Positions 25,464 to 33,763 of a stretch of DNA of 64,000 nucleotides are shown one piece after another. Both the position numbers and the translations under genes were made by a program. Origin of the DNA: Crocinitomicaceae bacterium (GTDB taxonomy: Bacteria; Bacteroidota; Bacteroidia; Flavobacteriales_D; Crocinitomicaceae); the NCBI GenBank assembly GCA_020635955.1, contig JACJYW010000004.1, positions 186,001 to 250,000 on the forward strand, given 5' to 3'. The first letter of the stretch is position 1. Each line of letters starts with the position of its first letter. The notes below the pieces were generated by a model. The model was given only the letters and a program-made list of their open reading frames with translations, was not told the DNA's origin and did not search any database.

Positions 25464-26006
25464 CTAATAAGAATCGATCCTTTCAACATTATCATGACCC
25501 AGGGCATGATAAACCACACTTACTAAATGTAGGGTTTGGTCACGTCCTTTTTTTTGGCCTGATTTGGCGATTACGTACACACCAAGGATCATTACTGCGG
25601 TCACAGGGAAACACCATATCCAGGGTGTATGGATTCCGGTAGATAATTGAGCCAATCCGTACATACCACCAAATAAACTTACCATTCCCAAAAAGGTATA
25701 GATGAAAACAAACATCACCCAAACGGTGTATTGTGGCCCCACCATTACTCTTACAATCGTATCGTCATGATCAGCATACTCATCTTTTTCGGCTGAAACA
25801 CGAAGTTCAGGGGACCAAAAATGCCTGTCACGGTGTGGAATATCCACATAATACATGTTGTGCACCTCTTTTCCGGTAACCGTTTCATCTGTTTTGATGA
25901 AGGCTTCCAATTTTGAGAATATTTCTTCTTCTGACAAAGCAGTTTGCAGCTTGAATCGTGGACGGATCTCGCCAGGATTATGATGATCTTTCCTATTAAA
26001 AGGCAT
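25464..26006 (-). CDS. Membrane protein of unknown function
   Basis: A 180-residue protein with a soluble N-terminal half (about residues 1-85, including FSKLEAFIKTDETVTGKEVHNMYYVDIP) and two membrane helices (MFVFIYTFLGMVSLFGGMYGL; FPVTAVMILGVYVIA). There is no signal peptide. ATG 26006 is the first in frame. Convergent with the WG-repeat gene. No family recognised. Confidence 0.65.
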   Translation of the reverse strand: MPFNRKDHHNPGEIRPRFKLQTALSEEEIFSKLEAFIKTDETVTGKEVHNMYYVDIPHRDRHFWSPELRVSAEKDEYADHDDTIVRVMVGPQYTVWVMFVFIYTFLGMVSLFGGMYGLAQLSTGIHTPWIWCFPVTAVMILGVYVIAKSGQKKGRDQTLHLVSVVYHALGHDNVERIDSY

Positions 26007-26125
26007 GTTTTATAGTTTTGCAAGAGGTAAAGTACAAAATCCACTCATAGGGCAACATGACAAAAATCAGCTCCGTATTTTCACCTGTTTGTATCTTAAA
26101 TCACCTTCTCAAATATGGAAATTCA

Positions 26126-26133
26126 TACCTTTG
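26126..26133 (+). promoter_or_regulatory. -7 promoter box
   Basis: TACCTTTG fits TAnnTTTG and lies 13 bases before ATG 26147, which decides the start. A second candidate, TAGTTTTG, is at 26012-26019. Confidence 0.5.
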
Positions 26134-26146
26134 CTTTGTGAAGGCA

Positions 26147-26521
26147 ATGTTGTCACATATTTCAATCTTATTTATCCTATTGATTGCTATAGGGTTGAGT
26201 TGGCAAACCTTCACCATTGTTCATTTCTATTCTAATCAAGATGAAATTGAGGCAGAATATTGTATCAATAAGGATAAACCCGAAATGAACTGTCATGCTC
26301 AATGTCACTTGAGTAAACAATTAAAGCCTACGATCATTGATAGAACAGAATCCGGAAGATCCATTCAATTCAACGGAATTCTTGCTTTTCAACTATTTGA
26401 AGATGTTCAAACCATCAATTTTGCTTCAATAGAAGGAAAAACTATTTCAATTTTTCAAAATTCCTTTCAACTGAAAGATGGCCACCTTTTGGGGCAATTG
26501 GATCCTCCTGAAATTGGTTAA
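26147..26521 (+). CDS. Small membrane-anchored protein with a conserved Cys/Lys motif, probably metal-related
   Basis: A 124-residue protein with an N-terminal membrane helix (ISILFILLIAIGLSWQTFTIV) and then YCINKDKPEMNCHAQCHLSKQL, a pattern (CxNKxKPxxxCxxxCxLxK) that recurs in Bacteroidota in genes next to barrels and metal-related proteins (recalled family pattern). The frame opens at 26057, but the -7 box at 26126 argues for ATG 26147. The next two genes encode a barrel with a CDNCNVYF N-terminus and an MbnP-like lipoprotein, so the three probably act together, possibly in copper handling (inference). Confidence 0.7.
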   Translation: MLSHISILFILLIAIGLSWQTFTIVHFYSNQDEIEAEYCINKDKPEMNCHAQCHLSKQLKPTIIDRTESGRSIQFNGILAFQLFEDVQTINFASIEGKTISIFQNSFQLKDGHLLGQLDPPEIG

Positions 26522-26555
26522 TGTGCATTACTGACCATTAACTAATTATCATTAA

Positions 26556-27494
26556 ATGAAAACAAAAACATTATTCATGTTTCTGTTCTTGTTTTCTCTG
26601 CGAGTGTTAAGCTGCGATAATTGTAATGTCTATTTTAATCTGAATCCTAATGACGGAAAGCATAACATTGGTTTTTATTATAGAACCAGGGTCATGCAGG
26701 GTCTTTATAACGGAATTGGATTACAAACCATGACAAAACATGCATCTCACGGAAATGATCCGGCATTTTGGGGAAATCAGGTTCAGGAAACATACAGAAC
26801 ATATGAATTAAGAGGAGAATTCCTGATAAAGAACAGATGGAGAACCTACGTGATCTTACCCTTTGTTCAAAATAGCCAGTATATTGATGACAATAAAAGA
26901 TATACGGTATCAGGAATAGGTGATCCTATATTGATGGAGAGCTTCCAGATCATTGACCCAACGCGTTTATCTAAGAACGAAAATGTAACGCAACGCTTAG
27001 AGCTGGGTGCTGGAGTAAAAGCACCACTAGGTAAGGTCAATATCAGAGTAGAAAATGAAACACCTAATCTTGACCTTCAACCTGGATCAGGAAGCTGGAA
27101 TTTTCTCGCCTTCATCAAATACAGCCTAAAGATCAAAAATGGAGGCCTAATGGTAAATACTAATTTCAAGCGCAGTACGTTCAACTCAGATGGATATAGA
27201 TATGGAAACGTGTTAAACTGTAGCGGAAATTACTTTTACCAAACGAAGATCAAATCACTAACGTTAATTCCTTCAGTAGGAGTCAATGCTGAATATGCCA
27301 GACATGACTTTACTACAGAAGAACAATTTGACACAGGTGGTGTTGCCATTTTTGCGAATGGAGGATTGCAAATGTTCTGGAAAAAGTTCCGACTATTCGG
27401 AGAATTCCAAAAAGCGGTATTCAACAAAATGAATGGATACACACAATTAATAAATAAGTATAAATTTAATGTAGGATTTTCCTACTACTTTTAG
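26556..27494 (+). CDS. Predicted outer-membrane beta-barrel protein
   Basis: A 312-residue protein with signal peptide (FLFLFSLRVLSC), a Cys pair at the mature N-terminus (CDNCNVYFNLNPND) and alternating amphipathic strands to a C-terminal aromatic residue (NVGFSYYF), as in outer-membrane barrels. It begins 34 bases after the Cys-motif gene and ends eight bases before the MbnP-like gene. Related genes in Bacteroidota sit in the same neighbourhood and are treated as transporter-like barrels; the substrate is unproven. Confidence 0.75.
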   Translation: MKTKTLFMFLFLFSLRVLSCDNCNVYFNLNPNDGKHNIGFYYRTRVMQGLYNGIGLQTMTKHASHGNDPAFWGNQVQETYRTYELRGEFLIKNRWRTYVILPFVQNSQYIDDNKRYTVSGIGDPILMESFQIIDPTRLSKNENVTQRLELGAGVKAPLGKVNIRVENETPNLDLQPGSGSWNFLAFIKYSLKIKNGGLMVNTNFKRSTFNSDGYRYGNVLNCSGNYFYQTKIKSLTLIPSVGVNAEYARHDFTTEEQFDTGGVAIFANGGLQMFWKKFRLFGEFQKAVFNKMNGYTQLINKYKFNVGFSYYF

Positions 27495-27502
27495 ATAAGA
27501 TT

Positions 27503-28336
27503 ATGAAAACAAGATCAATATTATTCGGATTATTAGCCGTTAGCACTTTAACTGTTCAATCATGTAAGAAAAAAGGTTGTACAGATGAAACTGCCACAAA
27601 TTATTCATCAGAAGCTGAAAAAGATGACGGAAGCTGCGAATACCTACAAGAAGCGGGAATTACCCTTTATTTCACTCAAAATGTAAATGGTAGCAACATT
27701 ACGGTATCAAATTTTGATCAGTTGAATTACACGAATGCAGATGGTAACGTTTGGAGCATCACTAAAATGCAATATTTGATCTCAGATGTGAGATTCTATA
27801 AAGCTAATGGTGATAGTCTTGTTATTGACGGTTATCATTTGATCGATATGGAGGATGCCTCTTCATTGTATTACACTTTACCGTCTAACGTTCCTACAAA
27901 TCCTTATGTAGGAATAGGATTTAACTTCGGATTTGATGCTACAGACAATATTTCAGGGCAATACAGTGATTTGAATTCAGCTAGCTGGGCATCTCCTGAA
28001 ATGCTGGGAGGTGGATATCACCAAATGAAGTTTGAAGGACGTTTCATTAAACAAGCTGGTGACACTTCAACTTTCCAGTATCACAGTTTAAGTGAGATCA
28101 GAGAGATCACACAAACAGACACGATCTTCCATCACAATTATGTGCATTTAGCCTTTACCCAATCATTCAACTTCACAGCTGATGATACGATTCAGGTAAA
28201 AATGAATGTGAACAACTGGTTTGCTAATCCGCATACCTGGGATCTTGATACTTTAAGCAGTATGTTAATGCCAAACTATGCTGCACAGGTTATGATGACC
28301 GACAACATAGTAGACGTCTTTTCAATACAGTATTAA
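27503..28336 (+). CDS. MbnP-like lipoprotein
   Basis: A 277-residue lipoprotein (lipobox TVQSC, Cys about 21) with a short Cys-rich linker (GCTDETATNYSSEAEKDDGSC) of the kind found in many Bacteroidota surface proteins, then a beta-rich domain that matches the MbnP family (ITKMQYLISDVRFY, YHLIDMEDASS, VGIGFNFGFDA, WASPEMLGGGYHQMKFEGRF). In methanotrophs MbnP accompanies the MbnH haem protein in copper metabolism. No MbnH-like di-haem peroxidase is present here. Strong terminator follows at 28341. Confidence 0.83.
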   Translation: MKTRSILFGLLAVSTLTVQSCKKKGCTDETATNYSSEAEKDDGSCEYLQEAGITLYFTQNVNGSNITVSNFDQLNYTNADGNVWSITKMQYLISDVRFYKANGDSLVIDGYHLIDMEDASSLYYTLPSNVPTNPYVGIGFNFGFDATDNISGQYSDLNSASWASPEMLGGGYHQMKFEGRFIKQAGDTSTFQYHSLSEIREITQTDTIFHHNYVHLAFTQSFNFTADDTIQVKMNVNNWFANPHTWDLDTLSSMLMPNYAAQVMMTDNIVDVFSIQY

Positions 28337-28340
28337 ATGA

Positions 28341-28373
28341 AAAAGCCCCGCAAATTGCGGGGCTTTTTTTTTT
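28341..28373. terminator. Bidirectional rho-independent terminator
   Basis: AAAAGCCCCGCAA / TTGCGGGGCTTTT with T runs in both directions, between convergent genes. Confidence 0.92.
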
Positions 28374-28378
28374 ATTTC

Positions 28379-28870
28379 TTAAAATGTATATCTGATTCCG
28401 AGTGCTCCTCCATACCAATAAGTATAGTTCGTGTACAATAGGTCCCACATTGGTCTCACGTCCAAACTCAACAAAAGCGGAACATCATGATGGTTAAAAT
28501 CATACTCTAATCCAATTTGCCCACCTATTCCTAATCCGGCTCCTCTATAGTATCCATTGTTACCTCTATTGTTCCAGAATCCAATCTGCGCTCCAGGTCC
28601 TATATACCAGTTCAAGCCGGCAGTTAAATTCCAATCCCAGTGAAAGATAGCAGCCAAGCCTAAATAAGACCAGTATTTATGGTTTCTGGCTCCAAGATCT
28701 ATTTCCAATCTGTTCTTATCTCCGAATCCATGCTGATAAGATATTTCTCCTCCGTAATATCCATAATGAGATCCTCCAAGTCTTAATCCAATAGCATGAG
28801 GGTTAACTTGTGCATTAGAATTAAATGAACAGGAAATAAAGAATAGAGCAATGAGTATAATTTGTTTCAT
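28379..28870 (-). CDS. Small outer-membrane beta-barrel protein
   Basis: A 163-residue protein with signal peptide (ILIALFFISCSFNSNAQ) and about eight short amphipathic strands, ending LGIRYTF. Repeated Gly/Tyr/Trp pattern (GGSHYGYYGGEISYQHGFG) suits an eight-stranded barrel of the OmpW/OmpX class. No specific family can be named. Confidence 0.75.
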   Translation of the reverse strand: MKQIILIALFFISCSFNSNAQVNPHAIGLRLGGSHYGYYGGEISYQHGFGDKNRLEIDLGARNHKYWSYLGLAAIFHWDWNLTAGLNWYIGPGAQIGFWNNRGNNGYYRGAGLGIGGQIGLEYDFNHHDVPLLLSLDVRPMWDLLYTNYTYWYGGALGIRYTF

Positions 28871-29033
28871 AGGGTAAAGGTTTTTGTTTAAATCTAATGT
28901 AACAGTTGAATTTGAAAATTAAAAATGTTTTCGACCGATACAGTTCTTCAGCAGACAAATTTTTATGACAAAAATCTCCTTTTAAAGTGATTCATGTTAC
29001 AACATCTATTTTTTTGCTTACCTAATTTTAGGT

Positions 29034-29129
29034 ATGAAAAATAAACAATTGCTGAAGCTGGTTTTAGTGTGTATCACTTGCATCACCATCATAACGGCAA
29101 TTGTATTAATAATAGAATCAAACACTTAA
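29034..29129 (+). CDS. 31-residue single-helix membrane peptide
   Basis: The open frame MKNKQLLKLVLVCITCITII... is 31 codons ending in TAA at 29127-29129. It has a basic N-terminus, a hydrophobic helix with two Cys, and a short polar tail (ESNT). It ends three bases before the YgaP-like gene. The upstream bases (TTTTTTTG at about 29008, TAATTTTA at about 29022) could form its promoter. The position and composition favour a real small protein, but the length makes this tentative. Confidence 0.4.
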   Translation: MKNKQLLKLVLVCITCITIITAIVLIIESNT

Positions 29130-29132
29130 GTT

Positions 29133-29333
29133 ATGAAAAAGAACATGGGAAACGTTGACAGAGTTGTCAGAGTAATATTAGCTGCGGTATTAGCAGGACT
29201 TTATTTTGGTGGTGTTGTAACCGGAACTCTCGGAATTGTATTGGTAGTATTAGGAGGTGTATTTCTTGCTACAGCGGCAATGGGATTTTGCCCATTGTAC
29301 TTACCATTTGGATTGAGCACCTGTAAAAAATAA
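29133..29333 (+). CDS. YgaP-like DUF2892 membrane protein
   Basis: A 66-residue protein with the typical start MKKNMGNVDRVVRVILA, two membrane helices and the C-terminal GFCPLYLPFGLSTC motif of the DUF2892 family, fused to rhodanese in E. coli YgaP. No rhodanese domain here. Possibly co-transcribed with the 31-residue peptide before it. Confidence 0.9.
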   Translation: MKKNMGNVDRVVRVILAAVLAGLYFGGVVTGTLGIVLVVLGGVFLATAAMGFCPLYLPFGLSTCKK

Positions 29334-29339
29334 ATTTGA

Positions 29340-30893
29340 TTAGGATAGCCCTTTTTTAAGGGCTATTTTTTCAATACACTTCATGCCATCAATGGCGGCT
29401 GATATAATGCCGCCCGCGTAGCCTGCGCCCTCACCACATGGATACAAACCGACAGCTTGAGGATGTTCAAGACTTTCATCATCTCGTGGAATTTGAACAG
29501 GAGATGATGTTCGGGATTCTGGTGCATGTAACACTGCTTCATTGGTAAGATATCCTTTCATCTTATTCCCAAAATCCTGAAAAGCTACCTTCAATCTGCT
29601 GGCAATCATTGGAGGAAGTACTTTATTGAGGTCAACAGATACTAATCCCGGTTGATAAGATGTTTCAGGCAGATCTTTGGAAACCTTGCCCTGAATAAAA
29701 TCAACCATACGTTGAGCCGGTACCTTTTGGGTTTTACCGGCGGCTTCCCAACAATCCTTCTCTACCTTTTTCTGGAAATTCAAACACACAAAAGGATCAT
29801 CATTACCCGGATCTATGTCATCAGGACCTATCTGAACAACAATGCCCGAATTGGAATATGGATTATTTCGTTTTGATGGCGACCAACCATTCGTAACCAC
29901 TTCACCTGGTTCTGTGGCACAAGGCGCAACAATTCCTCCAGGGCACATACAAAAACTATAAACCCCCATACCTTTGACCTGCGTTACCAGGGAATAAGAA
30001 GCCGGTGGCAGATCATCTCCACTCAGGTTTCCATGATATTGGATGTTGTCGATCAGATTTTGACTATGCTCAATTCTTACTCCAAGTGCAAATGGTTTGG
30101 CACTCAATTCAAGTCCTTTGTTTTTTAGTAATTCAAAAATATCTCTGGCTGAATGACCCGTTGCCAGGATGAGATCATCAAATTTTCTTTCTTCTGCCCC
30201 ATTGATCACCACTCCTTTCAATTGACCTTTTTCTATGATCAGATCGGTCAATTTAGAATTAAAATGCACTTCACCTCCTTGTTCTATAATGGTTTCACGC
30301 ATCTCTTGAATGATCTTAGGAAGTTTATTTGTACCAATATGCGGGTGAGCATCTACTAAAATATCCTTATCTGCCCCAAAATGAACAAACCATTCCAATG
30401 CCTTTTGAACGTTCCCTCTTTTCTTTGACCTGGTGTACAACTTACCATCTGAAAAGGTTCCGGCACCACCTTCACCAAAGCAATAGTTCGATTCAGGGTT
30501 TACAATATGATCCTGATGAATGGCTTTTAGATCTCGTCTTCTGGTTCTAACATCTTTACCTCTCTCAAAAACTACAGGTTTTAAGCCAATTTCAAGCGCA
30601 TATAATGCGGCAAACAATCCCGCAGGTCCCGACCCTATAATTCCAACTTCTGGTTTATCAGCTACATTTTGAGGGAAAAAGAATTTGGTTTGAGGTTTAA
30701 AATCCTCATGAATGTAAACGGCCACTTTCAAATTGTATTTAATGGCCGACTTACGCGCGTCTATGGATCTTTTTAAAACCTCTACATGGGAAATATCATC
30801 AACACGAATACCCAATTGACGACAGATCTGTTCATTGATATAATCCTCATTATGGATAAACTCGGGTGATATTCTTAACTGTAATTCTTTCAA
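29340..30893 (-). CDS. NAD(P)/FAD-dependent oxidoreductase
   Basis: A 517-residue flavoprotein. A ~75-residue N-terminal domain (VEVLKRSIDARKSAIKYNLK) precedes the FAD-binding GIIGSGPAGLFAALYAL (about residue 84), then CFGEGGAGTFSDGKLYTR, LILATGHSARD and a C-terminal FAD segment GLYPCGEGAGYAGGIISAAIDG. This matches the widespread single-gene family annotated as FAD-dependent dehydrogenase; substrate unknown. The start ATG is 30893. Neighbours give no pathway clue. Confidence 0.88.
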   Translation of the reverse strand: MKELQLRISPEFIHNEDYINEQICRQLGIRVDDISHVEVLKRSIDARKSAIKYNLKVAVYIHEDFKPQTKFFFPQNVADKPEVGIIGSGPAGLFAALYALEIGLKPVVFERGKDVRTRRRDLKAIHQDHIVNPESNYCFGEGGAGTFSDGKLYTRSKKRGNVQKALEWFVHFGADKDILVDAHPHIGTNKLPKIIQEMRETIIEQGGEVHFNSKLTDLIIEKGQLKGVVINGAEERKFDDLILATGHSARDIFELLKNKGLELSAKPFALGVRIEHSQNLIDNIQYHGNLSGDDLPPASYSLVTQVKGMGVYSFCMCPGGIVAPCATEPGEVVTNGWSPSKRNNPYSNSGIVVQIGPDDIDPGNDDPFVCLNFQKKVEKDCWEAAGKTQKVPAQRMVDFIQGKVSKDLPETSYQPGLVSVDLNKVLPPMIASRLKVAFQDFGNKMKGYLTNEAVLHAPESRTSSPVQIPRDDESLEHPQAVGLYPCGEGAGYAGGIISAAIDGMKCIEKIALKKGLS

Positions 30894-31244
30894 ACTAATG
30901 TGCTAATTTGCTAATGTAGTTAATATGCTAATTTGTTAATGTGAGAATGCAAATTAGATATGATCAATCAGCAGTGAACTGCCCCATTGCAGGTGCTTAG
31001 CTTTATGCTTGTGAAGCGTTGTGAAATTAGCATTAAAAAGGCGACAAAACAAAGCCCTTTTTGATGCTAAATGAAGCAGCTGAACTTGCATAAACTATAA
31101 ACCGAAAATGGAAATGGCAGCCAGATAAGAACCTATACAATACTTCTCTACTATCTAATCTCTACTCTCTACCCTCTAAAATCCAATCTCTACACTCCAT
31201 CCTCCATCCTCCAACCTCTACTCTCTATACTCCAGCCTCCAAAA
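30894..31244. repeat. Gene-free stretch with AT-rich and CT-rich simple repeats
   Basis: At 30900-30960 TGCTAATTTG(C/T)TAATG occurs twice with related partial copies. From about 31135 to 31243 one strand is almost all pyrimidine-rich units related to TCTCTAC and CTCCATC. Between them I see no ORF, tRNA or clear promoter. A purine-rich block on the same strand at about 41835-41865 resembles the reverse complement of the CT-rich part. Confidence 0.6.
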
Positions 31245-31949
31245 TTACCCTTCAAAGGTAAGTGAGAACCACCAAACTTTAGTTCTTAAAGAGCCTAAAG
31301 GATCCATAAAGAAGCTATTATCCTGAATTGCAACGTTTTTGATGCCGTTAGAAATTTTGAGTTCAATGCCGAATTTGAAATAAGGAAGCCAGAAATCGAA
31401 TCCTCCTCCGGCTTGATATTGCCAGTCATGTTTCTTGATCTTTACTATTGGATCTCCAAGGCTTTGATCAACATCTTCTTGAGAAGCAAGATCCAGGCTA
31501 TATTGAATACCACCCAGGGCGTACGCCGCAAAGTTGTTGATTCTTTTCGTTCTCAGTTTCAGCATTAATGGGAAATCAAGATAGGTGGATTCCAGGCGAT
31601 TGTCTTTCACTTTTACCTCACCTTTTTCCCAGTACGAATACGTAAACAGTCTTTCCTGAAAAGATAAAGAAGGAACAAAACGTAAGTGTACTGTTTCGTG
31701 GATATCCCATGAACTTACAATTCCTAAATTAAAACCGGGTTGTTTCCTTATATCAATATTGGTAATTGAATCTGCATAGGAAGAATCTGCATTTAAGGTG
31801 TATCTAAAATCAGATGTATTAAAGCCTAAAGTAAAGCCAAAATGAATCTTTTTACGGTCAAACGTTGGATAGTTTTTACCATATTTTTGAGCCGATCCAA
31901 GCAATGAGATCAACAAAAATGTCAGCAGTATGACCGTTCTTTTTTTCAA
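31245..31949 (-). CDS. porT: PorT-like T9SS outer-membrane protein
   Basis: A 234-residue protein with signal peptide (LLTFLLISLLGSAQ), a KKIHFGFTLGFN start of the barrel, and barrel strands to a C-terminal FSLTFEG. Length and pattern fit PorT of the T9SS, and location directly downstream of ubiE is the usual place of porT in Flavobacteriia (recalled synteny). Gap to ubiE is 94 bases. Required for secretion and gliding in related species. The name rests on pattern and synteny, not a search. Confidence 0.8.
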   Translation of the reverse strand: MKKRTVILLTFLLISLLGSAQKYGKNYPTFDRKKIHFGFTLGFNTSDFRYTLNADSSYADSITNIDIRKQPGFNLGIVSSWDIHETVHLRFVPSLSFQERLFTYSYWEKGEVKVKDNRLESTYLDFPLMLKLRTKRINNFAAYALGGIQYSLDLASQEDVDQSLGDPIVKIKKHDWQYQAGGGFDFWLPYFKFGIELKISNGIKNVAIQDNSFFMDPLGSLRTKVWWFSLTFEG

Positions 31950-32043
31950 GCTGTCTGCAAATCTATGAAAACGATTTAGCGTAAAGGTCGTGGAATAGAG
32001 TGTAATTTATTTCTTAAAGAATAACGTAAAAAAGAAGATGTTG

Positions 32044-32772
32044 TTACTTCTCACCAACATAAATTGTTGCAATTCCTCCAGAAACCAATTTTGAACGGAT
32101 ATTTTTAAAGCCGATCTTCTCCATGATATCTGTGAATTCCTTTCCCTCAGGAAATGCTGCAACTGACTCAGGCAGATAAGTGTAAGCGGCCTCATCTTTT
32201 GAAATTGACTTTCCAATTTTAGGGATGATGTACTTTGAATAGAAATTGAAAGATTGTTTGACCGGAAATTTCTTTGGCTTTGAAAATTCCAGAATAATAG
32301 CAGGAGAACCATCTCTTAACACCCTGTGCATTTCAGACAATCCTTTTTCCAAATTCTCAAAATTTCGAACACCAAATCCAACAGTGATAGCATCAAAATG
32401 AGCATCTTCAAAAGGTAAATTCTCTGAATCACCCTGGATCATTTCTACTTTATCATCCAGACCTTTCTTTTTCATTTTCTTTCTGCCCACTTCAAGCATG
32501 CCTTCAGAAAGATCCAAACCAACCACTTTTGCAGGCTTTATGCGCATAGATGAAATGGCAAAATCACCTGTTCCGGTAGCTATATCTAAAATGATCTGTG
32601 GTTTGTATTCTTTCAAGATCTTAACGGCTTTTTTACGCCAGATCTTGTCTATACCCATGGAAAGAAAGTGATTTAGAAAATCGTAACGCTTTGAAATGTT
32701 ATCAAACATCTCTGCTACTTCCTCTTTCTTTGACGCCTCTTCCTTATTATATGGTTTTACTGCTGTTCCCAA
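32044..32772 (-). CDS. ubiE: Demethylmenaquinone methyltransferase (UbiE/MenG)
   Basis: A 242-residue SAM methyltransferase for the last step of menaquinone synthesis. Visible: EVAEMFDNISKRYDFLNHFLSMG start, SAM motif LDIATGTGDFA (about 65), YTYLPESVAAFPEG and the C-terminal GGIATIYVG. Start ATG 32772 lies one base after the rfaE1-like stop, so the two are translationally close. PorT follows. Confidence 0.95.
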   Translation of the reverse strand: MGTAVKPYNKEEASKKEEVAEMFDNISKRYDFLNHFLSMGIDKIWRKKAVKILKEYKPQIILDIATGTGDFAISSMRIKPAKVVGLDLSEGMLEVGRKKMKKKGLDDKVEMIQGDSENLPFEDAHFDAITVGFGVRNFENLEKGLSEMHRVLRDGSPAIILEFSKPKKFPVKQSFNFYSKYIIPKIGKSISKDEAAYTYLPESVAAFPEGKEFTDIMEKIGFKNIRSKLVSGGIATIYVGEK

Positions 32773-32773
32773 T

Positions 32774-33763
32774 TTATCCTAATACTTCTTTTGCTTCTTT
32801 AATGAGATCATCTTTATTAACAGATACCACCCCAACTTGTTCACACACTAAGCCACCTGCTAAATTGGCCAGAATGGCAATGGTCTTTGGATCAAGATTG
32901 GCCACTAAAGCTAATGTGGCCACACTGATCACTGTATCTCCCGCTCCAGAAACATCTGCAATAGACCTTGGATGCGCAGGGATGAAATGATTTTTCTTCT
33001 CTTCGTTTATATAAACCCCATACTCTGAAAGGGTAACGAAAGTATACTTTGGCTGCAATTTGTCATTCAATACCTTTACGGCATCCAGAAAGGTTTGCTT
33101 CTCAGCCAGGTTCACTGGTAATCCTGTTCCCTCCACCAATTCTTTTAGATTTGGCTTAAACAAAGTGACCTTTTGATATTCAAAGAAATTCGCTTTTTTA
33201 GGATCCACTGTAGTAACGATCCCCTTTTCATTCGCATACTCGATCACTTGTTTGATCAATTCGGCAGTTAATACACCCTTGTTGTAATCCTGGAAGATTA
33301 TTGCTTCTACGCCATCTCTATCGCAAAATTCTCTAATCTTATTCAATAGAGCAAATTCTGCAGATGAAGAGATAGGATCAGTTCGTTCTCTATCAACACG
33401 CACCAATTGCTGGTTGTTGCCTATTACCCTTGTCTTTACAGTAGTGATCCTATCGTCAAAACTGATGATTCCTTTAGGACTCAATTGAGATTCGTTCACC
33501 AACCGTAAGAAAAGATCAGCCTCTTCATCCTTACCAATAATGGTACAAATAATAGGATCTGCTCCCAATGCTTTTAAGTTCAACGCCACGTTTGCGGCAC
33601 CACCTAATCTGCTTGATCTGCTCTTAAAGTTTACTACAGGAACAGGTGCTTCTGGAGAAATACGGCTAACACTACCTTCAATGTAGGTATCCACCATGAC
33701 ATCCCCTAAAACAATGATCTTCTTTCCCTGAAAGCTTTTGAATATGTTATTAACTGTAGGCAC
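32774..33763 (-). CDS. rfaE1: RfaE1/HldE-like PfkB sugar kinase (D-glycero-beta-D-manno-heptose-7-phosphate kinase type)
   Basis: A 329-residue PfkB-family kinase lacking the nucleotidyltransferase domain of HldE. Visible: VLGDVMVDTYIEGSVSRISPEAPVPV, RLGGAANVALNLKALGA, VTLSEYGVYI and the catalytic loop DVSGAGDTVISVATLAL. The start is GTG 33763, overlapping the aminotransferase stop (TAGTG); no ATG fits. It probably phosphorylates heptose 7-phosphate for LPS core synthesis; other PfkB substrates cannot be excluded. Confidence 0.85.
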   Translation of the reverse strand: MPTVNNIFKSFQGKKIIVLGDVMVDTYIEGSVSRISPEAPVPVVNFKSRSSRLGGAANVALNLKALGADPIICTIIGKDEEADLFLRLVNESQLSPKGIISFDDRITTVKTRVIGNNQQLVRVDRERTDPISSSAEFALLNKIREFCDRDGVEAIIFQDYNKGVLTAELIKQVIEYANEKGIVTTVDPKKANFFEYQKVTLFKPNLKELVEGTGLPVNLAEKQTFLDAVKVLNDKLQPKYTFVTLSEYGVYINEEKKNHFIPAHPRSIADVSGAGDTVISVATLALVANLDPKTIAILANLAGGLVCEQVGVVSVNKDDLIKEAKEVLG

